A DNA stretch of 64,000 nucleotides, taken from positions 12,567,381-12,631,380 of the forward strand of contig CM036221.1 in assembly GCA_020631735.1 (NCBI GenBank). Direction: 5' to 3'. The DNA is from Saccharum officinarum. Lineage: Eukaryota; Streptophyta; Magnoliopsida; Poales; Poaceae. The notes beneath the pieces were generated by a model that worked only from the letters and a program-made list of their open reading frames with translations, had not been told where the DNA came from and ran no database searches. Positions 1-12,054 of this stretch are shown here, piece by piece. A program made the position numbers and the translations under genes. Numbering within the stretch: the stretch's first letter is position 1; every line of letters starts with the position of its first letter.

Positions 1-644
1 CACCTCCGGTTGATTGTAAGAGGTTCTTGTGCTTTCCTCGGCGGAGCGCCAAAAGCAACTCTAGTGGATTGTGAGTGTCATTGAATTACCTCACTTGAGG
101 GTGGTGTCTTGTGGTGCCTTGCGGGGCGTGCCTTGAGGGGCAAGTGACTTGAGGTTCACACCGAGGAACCATCTAAGTGTTGGTCGACACAACCGGTGAC
201 GTAGCTTGTCGGTGCACAAGTGAACACCGGGTGAACAAAAATATTGTGTCTCTTGTCTCCCGGTGATTGGTCTTCATATTGTGTTGTTGTCAATATTGAT
301 TGATTGTATATCATCTTGGTGATTGGCAACATCTTCACTCCACCGTCGGTATAAGATTCACAATCCTCTCTCTCGCATTTACATTTACTAGTTATCTTGT
401 GTAGCTCTAGTGTTAGCCTTTGCTAGTAGTTGTTAGCTTGCTCTCTAGTGTAAGTTTAGTGACTTAGCCCTTGTGTGAACTAGAGATCATAATCTACTAG
501 ACTTGTGGTTAAGAGGCTTGCATCACAACCATAGGCTAAGCAAAACTCGCTTTACGCCGTTTGTTATTCTAACAAGTTTGCTTAGTGTTTCTTGTAGAAT
601 TTTTATAGGCTATTCACCCCCCTCTAGCCATCTAGGACCTTACA
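1..644 (+). repeat. 5' LTR of element 1, 3' portion only
   Basis: This stretch aligns with 8604-9247, the end of the 3' LTR, with about 18 substitutions and two small indels by eye. The copy ends near 643-644 in ...CTTACA, directly before the primer binding site. About 1.5 kb of the LTR lies upstream of the window. Confidence 0.93.
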
Positions 645-646
645 AG

Positions 647-659
647 TGGTATCGGAGCC
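647..659 (+). other. Primer binding site (PBS) of element 1
   Basis: TGGTATCGGAGCC follows the LTR end by two bases. It matches the initiator-methionine-tRNA-type PBS usual for plant copia elements. The same motif follows each complete LTR end in the array at 38821, 47422, 49740 and 58247. Confidence 0.85.
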
Positions 660-704
660 GTGGTCACCATTTTAATCAAGGCTTAACATCCTTCGGTGTG
701 AAAA

Positions 705-2758
705 ATGGCTCAAATTGTGTTCAATCATGTTGGGGGCAAGCCACCGTTCTTTGATGGTGTTAGTTCTTTTGCTCATTGGAAGAGAAAAATAACAATGTAC
801 CTTGGTTCTATTCATGAGAGAGTATTGCAAGTCACCGACAATGATTTTGCTATCATTGATCCCGATCATCTCACCGATGAAGATAGAGAAAATAGAATAT
901 GTAATAGAATGACTCTCAATACACTTTACAATGGTATTGACACAAAAGTATTTGAGGGCATCAAGGATTTAGAATTGACAAATGAAGTATGGACAAGGTT
1001 GAGTGAAACATATGAGGGCACTAAGGTTGTAAAGAGTGCCAAGCTATATGGGCTCAAGAGTGAGTTTGAGACCTTCAAGATGAAAGAAGAAGAAACAATC
1101 TTAGAGATGTTTCATAGATTGCAAGTCATTGTGAATGATCTCAAGAGCTTAGGGCACAAGACACAAGACCAAGATTTTTGCCACAAGTTCTTATTGAGCT
1201 TACCAAGAAGATTCAAAATGTTGATCATGACGCTACAAAGAGATGGGCTTGATGCAATGAAGCCCAATGATTTGCTTGGAGAGGTATTAACCTTTGACAA
1301 GTATGATCAAGATGTTGATGAGAAGGAGAAGGAGGAAGAAAAGAAGAAGAAGACCGTGGCATTCAAGGCCACCTCCTCTAAGGGCAAAGCCTCAATTCAA
1401 GAAGAAGATGACAATGAAGAAGATGAAGAATTGAAAAGTGATGATGAGGCACTTGCTCTAGTTGTCAAGAATATTGGCAAGATATTTATCAAAATAAGAG
1501 GCTTCAAAAAGAGAAATGATAATTTCAAGAGCAATGAGCAACAAAGGAAGTGCTTCAATTGTGATAGTACCGAACATCTTCAAGCCGAATGTCCCTATGA
1601 CAAGAAGAAGAATAACAAGAGGGGCAAGTTTGAGAAGAAAAAGAGAGAAGCCAAGATGACTTTCAAGAAGGGAAAAAATAGAGCCTATGTGGTCACTTGG
1701 GAAAGTGATGATGAAGAAGAAGAAGAATCATCATCCAACAAGGTTTTTGCTTCCATTGCTATCAACAAGAAGCCCTCACTATTTGGTTCATCCTCTTCAT
1801 GCTTCATGGCCAAAGAAACTAAGGTATTATATGATGAGAGTGATGATGAAAGTGAAATGGAATATGTTCATGATAGTGATAATGATAATGATAATGAAAA
1901 TGATGATGATGAACCAACTAAAGAACAACTATATGACTTGATGCAACAAACTAGAGACATAGCTATTGCCAAGGACAAGGAGTGTAAGAAACTTTCAATG
2001 AAAGTAGCAATACTTGAGAAAGTTCTTAGTGAGCTTAAGACCACTCATGAGAGTCTAGTGGAAGACCATGAGGATCTTGGTAAGGCTCATTCCAAGCTTG
2101 AAAAGGCTCACTCATTGCTACTTGAGCAACAAGCAAAGAAGGAGGTTGTTGTATCATGTGATATAGGTGTTACATGTGATATAATTGATGAATCCTCTTA
2201 TGAACCTATCATCATGTCAAATGCTAACCCTTCTTGTAGCTCTTCATCCACCACCACCAACTCTACCTCCACTACTAGTGATGGTTTCACTTATGACGCC
2301 TCACTAATGGTTGAGAATGAGACTCTCAAGAGAGAGGTGGATGAGCTCACTCACGCCCTAGGCAAGGCCTATGGTGGTGAGGCCCGCTTGCTTAAGTGCT
2401 TGGGTAGCCAAAGGTTCTCTCTTAACAAAGAGGGATTGGGCTACACCCCCAAGAAAGGCAAGTCGGCCTTTGCAACTTCAAAGCCTAGCTTTGTGAAGGG
2501 CAATGGTTAGTTTGCAATAGATGCAAACAAGTCGGGCACCTAGAGCATAATTGCAATAAAAAGAACCAAAGCAAGAAACTTGCTAATGCTATACCTTTTG
2601 ATTCTTGCTATGTGCTTACCAAGGGTGTGAAGGGTGTGAAAGCTAAGTTTATTGGTACACCCATTGTTGGCCTAAAGAAGAAGGCTACTTGGGTACTAAA
2701 GAGCTTAATTACTAACCTACAAGGACCCAAGCAAAAATGTGTACCTAAGCTTCATTGA
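705..2758 (+). pseudogene. gag: Sirevirus gag (element 1), frameshifted near its end
   Basis: This encodes the capsid/nucleocapsid polyprotein that packages element RNA in the cytoplasm. The first ATG lies 46 bases after the PBS and opens a 601-codon frame to 2510. The N-terminal half is a copia-type gag domain (UBN2-like, about residues 50-200). A lysine- and acid-rich linker and a CCHC zinc knuckle, CX2CX4HX4C, follow at residues 283-296. Further on are an acidic stretch, a heptad-like region (about 400-490) and a Ser/Thr-rich segment. Compared with the sister copies, one base is missing near 2506-2512, giving an early TAG. The rest, including a second CCHC knuckle, continues in another frame to a stop at 2756-2758. 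Sister copies keep both knuckles in one frame. Confidence 0.9.
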
Positions 2759-2769
2759 TTTGCTTGTAG

Positions 2770-5700
2770 GTCAATTACAAAGCTGGAGAAAGGCATTGGA
2801 TTATTGATAGTGAGTGCACTCAACACATGATCGGTACATCAAGAATGTTTGACTCAATCAATGACAATGATAGTGGTGTTGATTCTATCACATTTGGCAA
2901 TAACAAGAAAGGCAAGGTTATTGGCTTGAGCAAGATTGCAATATCAAATGACTTGAGTATCTCCAATGTGTTGCTAGTTGAAAGCTTGGATTTCAATCTT
3001 CTATCCGTGGCACAAATATGTGATCTTGGTTACAAATGTATCTTTGGGGTTGATGATGTGGAAGTCATTAGTATGGATGGCTCAAATATGGCATTCAAGG
3101 GCTTTAGATATGAGAATCTCTACCTAGTTGACTTCAATGCTAGAGAAACTTCTTTAACAACTTGCTTAATCTCCAAATCAAGCATGGGTTGGTTTTGGCA
3201 TAGAAGGCTTGGTCATGTTGGCATGAAACAATTGAAGAAGCTTACAACTCACAATCTTGTCAATGGATTGAAAGATGTTGAATTTGAGAAGAATAAGCTT
3301 TATAGTGCATGTCAAGCCGGAAAGCAAGTTGGAAGCTCACATCCAAAGAAGAGTACAATGAGCACATGCAAAGTATTTGATTTGATGCACATGGATCTAT
3401 TTGGCCCAACAATATACTCAAGCATAGGTGGTAATAAGTATGGTTTTGTCATAGTGGATGACTTCATAAGATTCACATGGGTATTCTTTCTTAGTGACAA
3501 AAGTGAAGTGTTTGACACCTTCAAGACCTTTCTCACTAGAGTTCACAATGAGTTTGAGATTAGAATCAAGAAAGTGAGAAGTGACAATGGAAGTGAGTTC
3601 AAGAATACAAGAATTGAAGAACTTTGTGATCACTATGGCATTGGACATCAATTCTCAGCCAAGTACACTCCACAATCAAATGGCCTAGTTGAGAGAAAGA
3701 ATAGAACATTGCTTGATATGGGTAGATCAATGCTTCATGAGTACAATGTGAGTCAATCATTTTGGGATGAAGCAATCAATACCGCTCGCTACTACATCAA
3801 TAGACTATATTGTCATCCATTGCTAGAGAAGACCTCATATGAGCTTCTTCATGGAAGAAAGCCAAATATTTCTTACTTTAGGGTGTTTGGTTGCAAATGT
3901 TATATCTTGAAGAAGGGCACTAGATTGGGAAAGTTTGACAAGAGATGTGATGAGGGGTTCCTACTTGGTTATTCAACTACAAGCAAAGCTTATAGAGTTT
4001 GGAATAATTCAAGTGGCATTCTAGAAGAAGTCTATGATGTGTAATTTGATGAAACCAATGAGTCACAAGATGAAGAAGAGAATCTAGATGATGTTGGTGA
4101 AACTCTATTGGTGGAAGCAATGAAGAACATGGACATTGGGGACATTAGAGCAAAGCAAGTAATTGATATTCAAGATGATGATAAAGATCAAGTGCTCAAT
4201 TCTCCATTCAAGCTAGCTATTGACTCCCAAGTGCAAGATCATGGTGCTAGTTCATCTCATCGAGATACATCAAGTGATCAACCAAGCTCAAGCAATCAAG
4301 TGCAAGTACTCCAACCACAACATGTTGCAAGAGATCACCCCATTGATAGTGTTATTGGTGATATTAGAAGTGGTGTGCAAACAAGATCAAGATTGGCTAT
4401 GTTTTGTGAGCATGCATCATTTGTGTCAACCATAGAACCAAAGAAAATAGAAGAAGCTTTGAGGGATGTCGATTGGATCATGGCTATGCAAGAAGAACTT
4501 AACAATTTCACAAGAAATGATGTTTGTGAATTGGTAGAAAGGTCAAATGACTACAATGTGATTGAAACCAAGTGGGTATTCAAAAACAAGCAAGATCAAG
4601 ATGACATTGTGGTGAGAAACAAAGCAAGACTAGTTGCTCAAGGTTATACTCAAGTAGAAGGTCTTGACTATGATGAGACATATGCTCCCGTGGCAAGATT
4701 GGAGGCAATAAGGATTCTATTGGCTTATGCTTGTGCACACAACATCAAACTATATCAAATGGATGTCAAAAGTGCATTTATCAATGAAATCATCAATGAG
4801 TTAGTCTTTGTTGAGCAACCTCCTAGATTTGAAGATGACAAGAAACCCAACCATGTGTACAACTTGAAGAAGGCTTTATATGGCTTAAAGCAAGCACCTA
4901 GAGCATGGTATGAGAGGCTAAGGGATTTCCTTCTCTCTAAGGGATTCAAGATGGGCAAGGTTGATATAACTCTATTCACTAAGAAGATTGGGAATGATCT
5001 ATTCATAGTGCAAATATATGTTGATGACATCATCTTTGGATCAACCGATCAAGCTTATTGTGAAGAATTTGATGCTATGATGGCCAAAGAGTTTGAAATG
5101 TCTATGATTGGTGAACTTAGCTACTTCCTTGGTCTCCAAGTCAAACAATTGAAGAATGGGACATTTGTGAGTCAAGGGAAATACATAAGGGACATGTTGA
5201 AGAAGTTTGGAATGCAAGATGCAAAGCCAATTTCAACTCCAATGGGTACAAATGACAATTTGGATAGTGATTTTGATGGCAAAATGGTGAATCAAAAGGA
5301 ATATCGGTCTTTGATTGGAAGTCTACTCTATGTCACCGCATCAAGGCCAGATGTCATGTTTAGTGTTTGTATGTGTGCTAGATATCAAGCCTCACCTAGA
5401 AAGAGTCATCTCATGGCCGCAAAGAGAATATTGAGGTACTTAAAGCAAACAAGAGATGTTGGACTATGGTATCCCAAGGGATCAAAATTTGAATTGATTG
5501 GATATTCGAACTCCGACTATGGGGGTTGCAAGATCAATAGAAAGAGCACAAGTGGCACATGTCAATTACTTGGAAGATCACTTATGTCATGGCCCTCAAA
5601 GAAACAAAATAGTGTGGCAATCTCTACCGCCGAAGCCGAATATGTGAGTGCGGGGAGTTGTTGTGCACAATTGCTATGGATGAAATCAACTTTGAAGGAT

Positions 5701-5970
5701 TATGGCCTCAACTTCAAGAATGTGCCATTGCTATGTGATAATGAAAGTGCAATCAAGATGACACAAAACCCGGTTCAACATGGAAGAACAAAGCATATTG
5801 ACATAAGGCATCATTTCATTAGAGATCATCAATAAAAGGGAGATATTGCCATTGAAAGTGTTGGCACCGATGATCAACTTGCCGATATTCTCACCAAGCC
5901 ACTTGATGAAAAGAGGTTTTGCAAGCTAAGGAATGAGTTGAACATTCTTGATTTCTTAAACATGAGTTGA
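2770..5970 (+). pseudogene. pol: Sirevirus pol (element 1): protease, integrase, RT, RNase H, multiply broken
   Basis: One frame runs from 2770 to a stop at 5968-5970, interrupted by in-frame TAA codons at 4042-4044 and 5833-5835. Domains in order: aspartic protease near 2800, whose DSG motif reads DSE here; GAG-pre-integrase (WHRRLGH) near 3195 with its zinc-binding HHCC set missing one Cys (Tyr codon at 3301); integrase core with MDLFGP, RSDNGSEF and NGLVERKN; reverse transcriptase with YVDDIIFGS near 5020; RNase H near 5510. In RNase H the first Asp of the GYSDSD motif is Asn. In normal elements the polyprotein is cleaved and converts RNA to integrated DNA. Two stops plus three altered key residues make this copy inactive. 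It lies in a different frame from gag. Confidence 0.92.
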
Positions 5971-7056
5971 ATGCATCCCACCCACTTATTGACATGCTTC
6001 TCCTTCGACATTGCAAGGTAAAAGTTGATTGACATGTCATTTATCCTATGCTAAGGACTTGCTAGAGCATGTAGACACAATAAGTGGTATGCATGAGCAT
6101 TCATGATAAATCAAATGAATTTGATGGATATATGTTACCACTATTGCTTCTTTGCTTGTTTTGATCTAGTGGTGGCATATAACATGTTTGTGAGCTTGCA
6201 AACCTAGTGTTGAATCTAGAAGATTTGCTATAAGTGTTTAATTCAACATAGGCAAGATAACCCTTATTATGAGGTGTGAAGAAGCTTGTCTTTGGTTCAA
6301 ATCGAATTAAATATCTTTGGCAAGTGTTCTAGGTTGAACCAAATTTGATAAATTTTAACCTACTCCATCAAACATTGTTTTTCTCTCCATAATTTGATCC
6401 CATTTTTGGGTAAGTTGTTGACAAAGGGGGAGAGAAAAAGATGATTCAACATGATAAAGGGGTAAATAAATTTTTTGATGCACACAAGTAGGGGGAGCAA
6501 GCTCATAAACAAAGTTATTGCATTTGTTTGTGCATTCTCATATGACTTGCTCATTGCACATGTATTTAAATTCAATATACATGCTTGTGTGGTGCAATGC
6601 TAGTATAGAACTTGAATGATGAAATGATCTACTAGCATGCATAGGAATAGTTTACTTGTGGTATCTAGACATGCTTAAAGCTTTACAAGTGGTCCAAGAA
6701 CCTTTATATATAATGTTGATCTCACGGGGTTCTTGAGTTGTGATGGATGTCTAGTTACTTCATGATGCTAAGGATGGTGTAAAAGGCAACTCCGATTGGT
6801 ATCACGCTTCAAAGGTCCATTTCTTACACCTTAGCATCATTTTGGTAGAATTACTCTCTCAACACTTCTATCCATGCATATGTGCAAAGCTTTCAATCCA
6901 AACTCTATGCACATATGTAGGGAGAGCTAGTGCTACTAAAACCGAGTTTGTGATAATTGTCCAAACTTTACTTACGAGCAAAATGATTGGACAAGTATGA
7001 CAAGTTCAAAACTTTTATTATCAAAATCATCTTTGTGAGGGTTGTCATCAATTACC
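5971..7056 (+). other. 3' non-coding tract of element 1 with extra polypurine motifs
   Basis: About 1.1 kb between the pol stop and the 3' LTR holds no credible envelope-like gene. It contains several AGGGGGAG-type tracts, for instance near 6426 and 6490, before the true PPT. The same arrangement recurs in the array at 44308-45481 and 55144-56315. Multiple PPT-like motifs in this position are a reported feature of Sireviruses. Confidence 0.75.
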
Positions 7057-7070
7057 AAAAAGGGGGAGAT
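7057..7070 (+). other. Polypurine tract of element 1
   Basis: AAAAAGGGGGAGAT directly precedes the TGAAAG start of the 3' LTR. It is the expected primer for plus-strand DNA synthesis. Confidence 0.9.
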
Positions 7071-7841
7071 TGAAAGTCCCTAGTTTGGTTTTTGCTAATT
7101 GATGAAACCTAGGACTAACCTTTGTATCTAAGTAGATGATTTAGATAAAGGTGGTCATTGAATATGAGACATGACATTAACTCATGTGACCAAGATGATG
7201 AAGACCGAGATGATGCTTGGCTCGATGGACCGGTTGTGAAGGTGAAGGGCAAGTCGAGGCTTCGAAGCGAAGGACCATGCGATGGTGAAGCTTGAGCAAG
7301 ACTTGGCGCCGACGGACCGATGCAACGGTGAAGAGCAAGTGAAGTCAAGGTCGATGGATCGAGAAGGTCATGTGATGATATGAAGTGGATCATATCTTTT
7401 GGAAAAACAAAATAGGCTCAAGGCAAAGGTTTAACCATAAGGCCATTTTGTTTTGCACTCAAGACACCATAGAGGGTGTGAGTGGTTTAGGATCGATATC
7501 CGAACTATTAAGAGGGGAAGTCTTATCGGTTATTCGACGCACGGGTGCTACTAGGTGAATTCATGAAGTGCATTGCATATAGGGCCTAGTGAGCTAACTG
7601 GAAAACCTTCAAAAATGTTATGAAAAATGCTAACACACGTGCACAAGGTGGTGATCACTTATTGGTGTTGGCACATTTACGAAGGCGTTGAAGTTTGAGC
7701 GGTAGAGAGGGTTTGGGTTCCTCTCTCCCTCCCGCCGAGCTTGCGAGCGTGGGATTCACGCGTTTTCGAGGAGTTGAAATGCCTATTTTCCACTACACCG
7801 GAAGTCGGAAAAGAAACGGAGGTGAACGGAGGTCACAGAGG

Positions 7842-8276
7842 TGACCGGACGCTGCACCGGACGCGGTCACGGTTTGACCGGACGCGTTCGGTCAGTTCAA
7901 CGTAGCAGTCAGGCACGCGGGTGTTAGGGTTTGCAACCGGTGCGTCCGGTCACTCGCGGGACCGGCGCGTCCGGTCAGGCACCCAGAAGTGTAGCGCGTG
8001 GCGTAATGCTGATCGGACGCACGGCACGTCCGGTCACACACGATCGGATGCGTCCGGTCGTTGAGGGAGCTTACTAGACTCCAACCGGACGCTAGCACTG
8101 TCGCGTCCGGTCGTTGCCTGGAGCGCGTCCGGTCGATGCTTCGTGGGCGCGCGGTACTGTGCGATCGGCGCGTCCGGTCGTTGCATTTGACCGTTGGCGC
8201 TCAGTGACCGTTGGAGGATCGGACGCAGTTGAGCGCGTCCGGTCAGTTTCGACCGGCGCGTCCGGTCATCCTGAAA
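7842..8276 (+). repeat. CpG-rich palindromic repeat array in the 3' LTR
   Basis: The half-site GCGTCCGGTC and its complement GACCGGACGC recur many times with irregular spacing, partly as full palindromes. The array ends about 50 bp upstream of the TATA box. Open frames across it are low-complexity and not genes. Some CpGs show TG or CA decay, as expected in an older methylated copy. Confidence 0.85.
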
Positions 8277-8321
8277 AACGTCCAGTGAAGGGGTACAACG
8301 GCTCTATTCATTTGGGATGCT

Positions 8322-8329
8322 TATAAATA
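8322..8329 (+). promoter_or_regulatory. LTR TATA box, element 1
   Basis: TATAAATA stands just downstream of the CpG array. An identical box is in the same place in every LTR of the array (37925, 46523, 48869, 57351, 60001). It is the likely core promoter for genomic RNA. Confidence 0.75.
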
Positions 8330-9247
8330 CTTGTTGGCCAGCCCTTGGGGAGGTCTCTCGTGTTTTCTAACACTCTTGTGCATCCTTTGAGCTAGAGCTT
8401 CTCCCTCCCACTCATCTCTCTTGCTTGATTGCAAATCAAAAGTGAGATTGAGTTATCCCAAAGTGCATTGCATAGCTTGAGGGCATCTAGTGGCACTTGT
8501 GGGTGGTTTAGCCGGTGGATTTCTTGTTACTCTTGGAGAGTACCGCTCCTAGCAGGCTTGGAGATTGTTAGAGGCGTTGGCAAGAGAAGGAGATTGTTCT
8601 TGGCCACCTCCGGTTGATTGTAAGAGGCTCTTGTTCTTTCCTCGGCGGAGCGCCAAAAGCAACTCTAGTGGATTACGAGTGTCATTGAGTTACCTCACTT
8701 GAGAGTGGTGTCTTGCGGTGCCTTGCGGGGCGTGCCTTGAGGGGCAAGTGACTTGAGGTTCACACCGAGGAACCATCTAAGTGTTGGTCGACACAACCGG
8801 GACGTAGCTTGTCGGTGCACAAGTGAACACTGGGTGAACAAAAATATTGTGTCTCTTATCTCCCGGTGATTGGTCTTCATATTGTGTTGTTGTTAATATT
8901 GATTGATTGTATATCATCTTGGTGATTGGCAACATCTTCACTCCACCGTCGGTATAAGATTCAAAATCCTCTCTCTCGTATTTATATTTACTAGTTATCT
9001 TGTGTAGCTCTAGTGTTAGCCTTTGCTAGTGGTTGTTAGCTTGCTCTCTAGTGTAAGTTTAGTGACTTAACCCTTGTGTGAACTAGAGATCATAATCTAC
9101 TAGACTTGTGGTTAAGAGGCTTGCATCACAACCGTAGGCTAAGCAAAACTCGCTTTACGCCATTTGTTATTCTAACAAGTTTGCTTAGTGTTTCTTGTAG
9201 AATTTTTATAGTCTATTCACCCCCCCTCTAGCCATCTAGGACCTTAC

Positions 9248-9586
9248 TGCCGGGCCATGCTCGGGACAGATGCCGGGGGCATATTCCAGCGACGATGAGC
9301 GCGTGTCCAAGTGCGGCCCTGAACGCGGCGCCAAGCGAGGCACCAGGCGAAGCGAGTAGGGGGCATCGTGGCAGGCTTCAAGGCGCGGCGAAGATGGACG
9401 GCGACCACTGCTCCGACGAAGCGGAGTGCGGTGACCGTGGATGTCCCGGAGGACACGGCGTACGGCGCCCTGGAGCAGGAAACGCTGGAGGCCGCCGGGG
9501 TGGTTGGTTCTGCGGTGGATGACGCCCTCGACGGCGTCCGTGATGGAGTCCACCATGGCGTTCATGGAAGGAGTAGCGGACGACAT
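9248..9586 (-). pseudogene. Copia gag 5' fragment (small Ale/Retrofit-like element), truncated
   Basis: On the minus strand an ATG at about 9586 opens a frame reading MSSATPSMNAMVDSITDA and running to the junction with element 1. It lies about 110 bases downstream of the PBS-like motif and LTR at 9696-9930, where gag of a short copia element should start. The frame is cut at 9247/9248 by the 3' LTR of element 1, so the Sirevirus probably inserted into this gag. The Ale/Retrofit assignment rests on the short LTR and the PBS type only. The rest of the element would lie left of the window or is lost. Confidence 0.5.
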
Positions 9587-9680
9587 CTTCTACCTTGAAC
9601 TGGAGCGATGAAACTCCGGCGAAGTTCCGGCGAACTCCTCTCCTTCCTTCTGGCCTTCTACTACAGCGGTGTAGAAACTA

Positions 9681-9695
9681 GTGTGGCTGATAACG
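9681..9695 (-). other. PBS-like motif of the minus-strand copia remnant
   Basis: Read on the minus strand, CGTTATCAGCC follows the LTR end (...TTTTAACA). This spacing and motif are common in short-LTR plant copia elements. Confidence 0.55.
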
Positions 9696-9930
9696 TGTTA
9701 AAAGAAACTGTGGATGGAATAGATCGAATGATCTCCGTATCCTTGATTGATAAACAGTAAATGTATATATACATGAGGCAGTTTCCATTGTCAGTGAGAC
9801 AGAGGGAAACGGTACCTGTTGGTGCCCAGGGGGCCTATACAGTTGCTAGGCTTGATCCGTAATTAGCACATGCTAATTGTGGGAATTACAGTAATTGATC
9901 AATAATTAATTATTCTAATTAATCTCAACA
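9696..9930 (-). repeat. Short copia LTR (235 bp), minus strand
   Basis: On the minus strand it begins TGTTGAGATTAATTAG and ends CTTTTAACA, a proper TG...CA pair. The interior carries a TATATATACA-type promoter box and is followed by a PBS-like motif. Only one LTR is visible, so no target duplication can be tested. Confidence 0.65.
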
Positions 9931-11831
9931 GTTATATGGCAGAGAGGTTGAGGCCATTGCAAGAGATATTTTTAATACAAGTGGATTGTCTATCTTTATC
10001 AGCTGGCAATAACTCATCATTTTGGGTCAACCGCCTTGTGAGTACAACTCATTATGTTTTTAAGCCCAAAATCTCGAGTTTGAATCATTCATGGCTTGTA
10101 CAGTTTTTTAATAAAAGAATTCTTTTTTGCTTAATTGGTCATATCTCCCTTTTAGCTTAAATTTTCAAGGGTGACAACAATACAGGAAAAAATCATACTG
10201 CTTGATATTGTTTTCCGTATTATGATATCTTTTCTAACCATTTCTATTTTATCTAAATATGAAGGTTGTTGTTTAAAAATTTTAGCACAACCGTTTCTTA
10301 TTAGACATTTTGATAAAAAAAAGGAAAGTCCCGTACCACCACTTTTGGATTCCATATCATAGTATCGTTTTCAACACTATATACTTTAAAACAAAAATAA
10401 ACATTCGAATAAGAGCAAATGAAAACGAACTCACGTAAGATTTATTTTATTTTATTTTATGAGTAACCATCTCAAATAAACATAGGTTAATGGATGTGTT
10501 CTAAAGAAAGATATTTCATGGGCAAGTAGAGTCATTTGGAAGCACCAAGTTCGCTATGAAATGTATTGCTTACTCCAATCACAACACAAATAAAATGATA
10601 TTCCTGAATACAGTAGAATGAAAAATATCCACTATAAACTTTGATAAAAATAAACTACCTTAACTTTTGGCTGATTTTGAATATTTGAAAATGGTAGTAG
10701 CTAGTCCATCTGTATGAGAAGTACGTACTAGCTTGTTCATAATATATATCATATACTTTTACTATGTGTTTATCGGAACAAAAGTACTGTTAATGGTAAT
10801 AAAAGTACATGTGTTTAGTGACGATGTGAGTATATTGCAAGCAATGCAAGGTTGTCAAAAAAGAATATGATCGATCATGCGACGTGTTGACGACGATCCG
10901 AGAGATCCACAAAGACGACCTGACGACGTGGCTCACTATCAGCTGCGTATTTATGCAATTTTTTAATTGTTCCCCGATGCGATGCGTTGCCCTGCAGTCG
11001 TCCTAAATTTGTAATGCACCACGAGGAGCACGCACCTCGCTCGCCGCACCGGATCACATGGCTGCCTGCCTTCTCCTTTTCGATCTGTACGCACGTATAT
11101 ACAGCGTGTACTTCCTCGTCTACTTTATAAATAAATAAATATACATAATAATCCCTTAGTATCTGTTATTCTAGTGTACATTATTATAGTTTTTGTTAGG
11201 CAGCTAAATATATATTATATTTAAATATATAGTAATACTCTATATCTAAAAAATATAATAACTTATAATTTAGAACGTAGATACTATACATACATGCATA
11301 CATATGCTCCATTAGCTGCACCTACAAATCTCTCTCTCTCTGCTTGTATATGCATTATCTACCTAGTATTTTATTTAGTTCTTCCGATTTTGTTAGAAAA
11401 ATACGGCTCCATAACCAATTAGATCTGTTATAAATCAAACTATTTTGATTTAACGACAACTTACACAAAATCTCTAGTTGATTGATGTTGTTAAATTTAT
11501 AATGACACATGCATTTTAGGTTAGATAACTTTTTTTATTTTAAGGTATTTTATTACTCTAGTCGAAGTGTCATATTTTGGCCAGTATCTTAATGGTTTTC
11601 ATTACAGAGTTTCATATGTATTGAATAGGTTGTCACATGAGTATTTATAGAGATGAGTCATAGAATTAAATATCTATGAAACAAAAGAATGAAATAACTA
11701 CACATCGAAAGTTACGGTTTCATCCATACATGTTTCATTGTATTATTCTATATTCTTAGAAACAACGCTGTATATGAAACTCTCCACCGAAAAATGGCCT
11801 CATAAACTAACTAGCATGTGTTGATATGTTA
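9931..11831. other. AT-rich intergenic stretch, nothing recognised
   Basis: Short open frames only, with poly-A/T runs and no conserved domain, RNA gene or terminal repeats that I can support. The part near 11540-11780 (repeated ATGAAAC/TTCAT motifs) resembles decayed MITE sequence. Confidence 0.5.
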
Positions 11832-12054
11832 AGGCCGGTCTCAATTGGGAGATTCATAGCATAGTTATCAAGACTATCACATCAGCTTTTGTGTTTGCAA
11901 ATTGTAATAATAGGTTTCATCTAGATGACACTCTATGAAAGTCTCTCTATCTCTTTTCATGATTAACCTGCCAGCTCAGCAAATTTGATGATATATCACA
12001 ATATTAAATATGAATAAAACTCCTTTAAAACTTTCTTTAGGACTGACTAATCGG
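11832..12054. repeat. Probable MITE remnant
   Basis: The left side starts GGCCGGTCTCAATTGGGAG and holds TTCATAG and ATGAAA motifs typical of a common grass MITE family. A clear right terminal inverted repeat is missing, so it is probably truncated. Confidence 0.35.

Larger units (their letters stand above)
1..9247 (+). mobile_element. Sirevirus-like Ty1/copia retrotransposon, element 1 (5' truncated by window)
   Basis: The parts run in the order partial 5' LTR, PBS, gag, pol, non-coding tract with polypurine motifs, and 3' LTR. Within pol the order is protease, integrase, reverse transcriptase, RNase H, which defines Ty1/copia. The long LTR (about 2.2 kb), the long gag, the repeated polypurine motifs and the CpG-rich palindromes in the LTR are traits reported for the Sirevirus lineage. 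The two LTR copies differ at roughly 18 of 644 compared positions (counted by eye), so the insertion is not very recent. Gag and pol carry several inactivating changes, so it is non-autonomous today. It abuts, and probably interrupts, a minus-strand copia gag at 9248. The left end lies outside the window, so no target duplication can be checked. Confidence 0.93.
7071..9247 (+). repeat. 3' LTR of element 1 (about 2,177 bp)
   Basis: The LTR starts with TGAAAGTCCC after the PPT and ends near ...GGACCTTAC at 9247. The terminal CA is degraded relative to the 5' copy. It holds a CpG-rich repeat array (7842-8276), a TATA box at 8322, and a downstream part that matches 1-644. It is related to, but clearly diverged from, the LTRs at 36841-60894. 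Confidence 0.92.

Noticed and set aside
3312..5033. Antisense frames across pol
   Set aside because: Shadows of the coding frame on the opposite strand, repeated in every pol copy.
5971..7056. Envelope-like gene after pol, as known in some Sireviruses
   Set aside because: No frame above about 70 codons and no membrane or coiled-coil pattern in this tract or its copies in the array.
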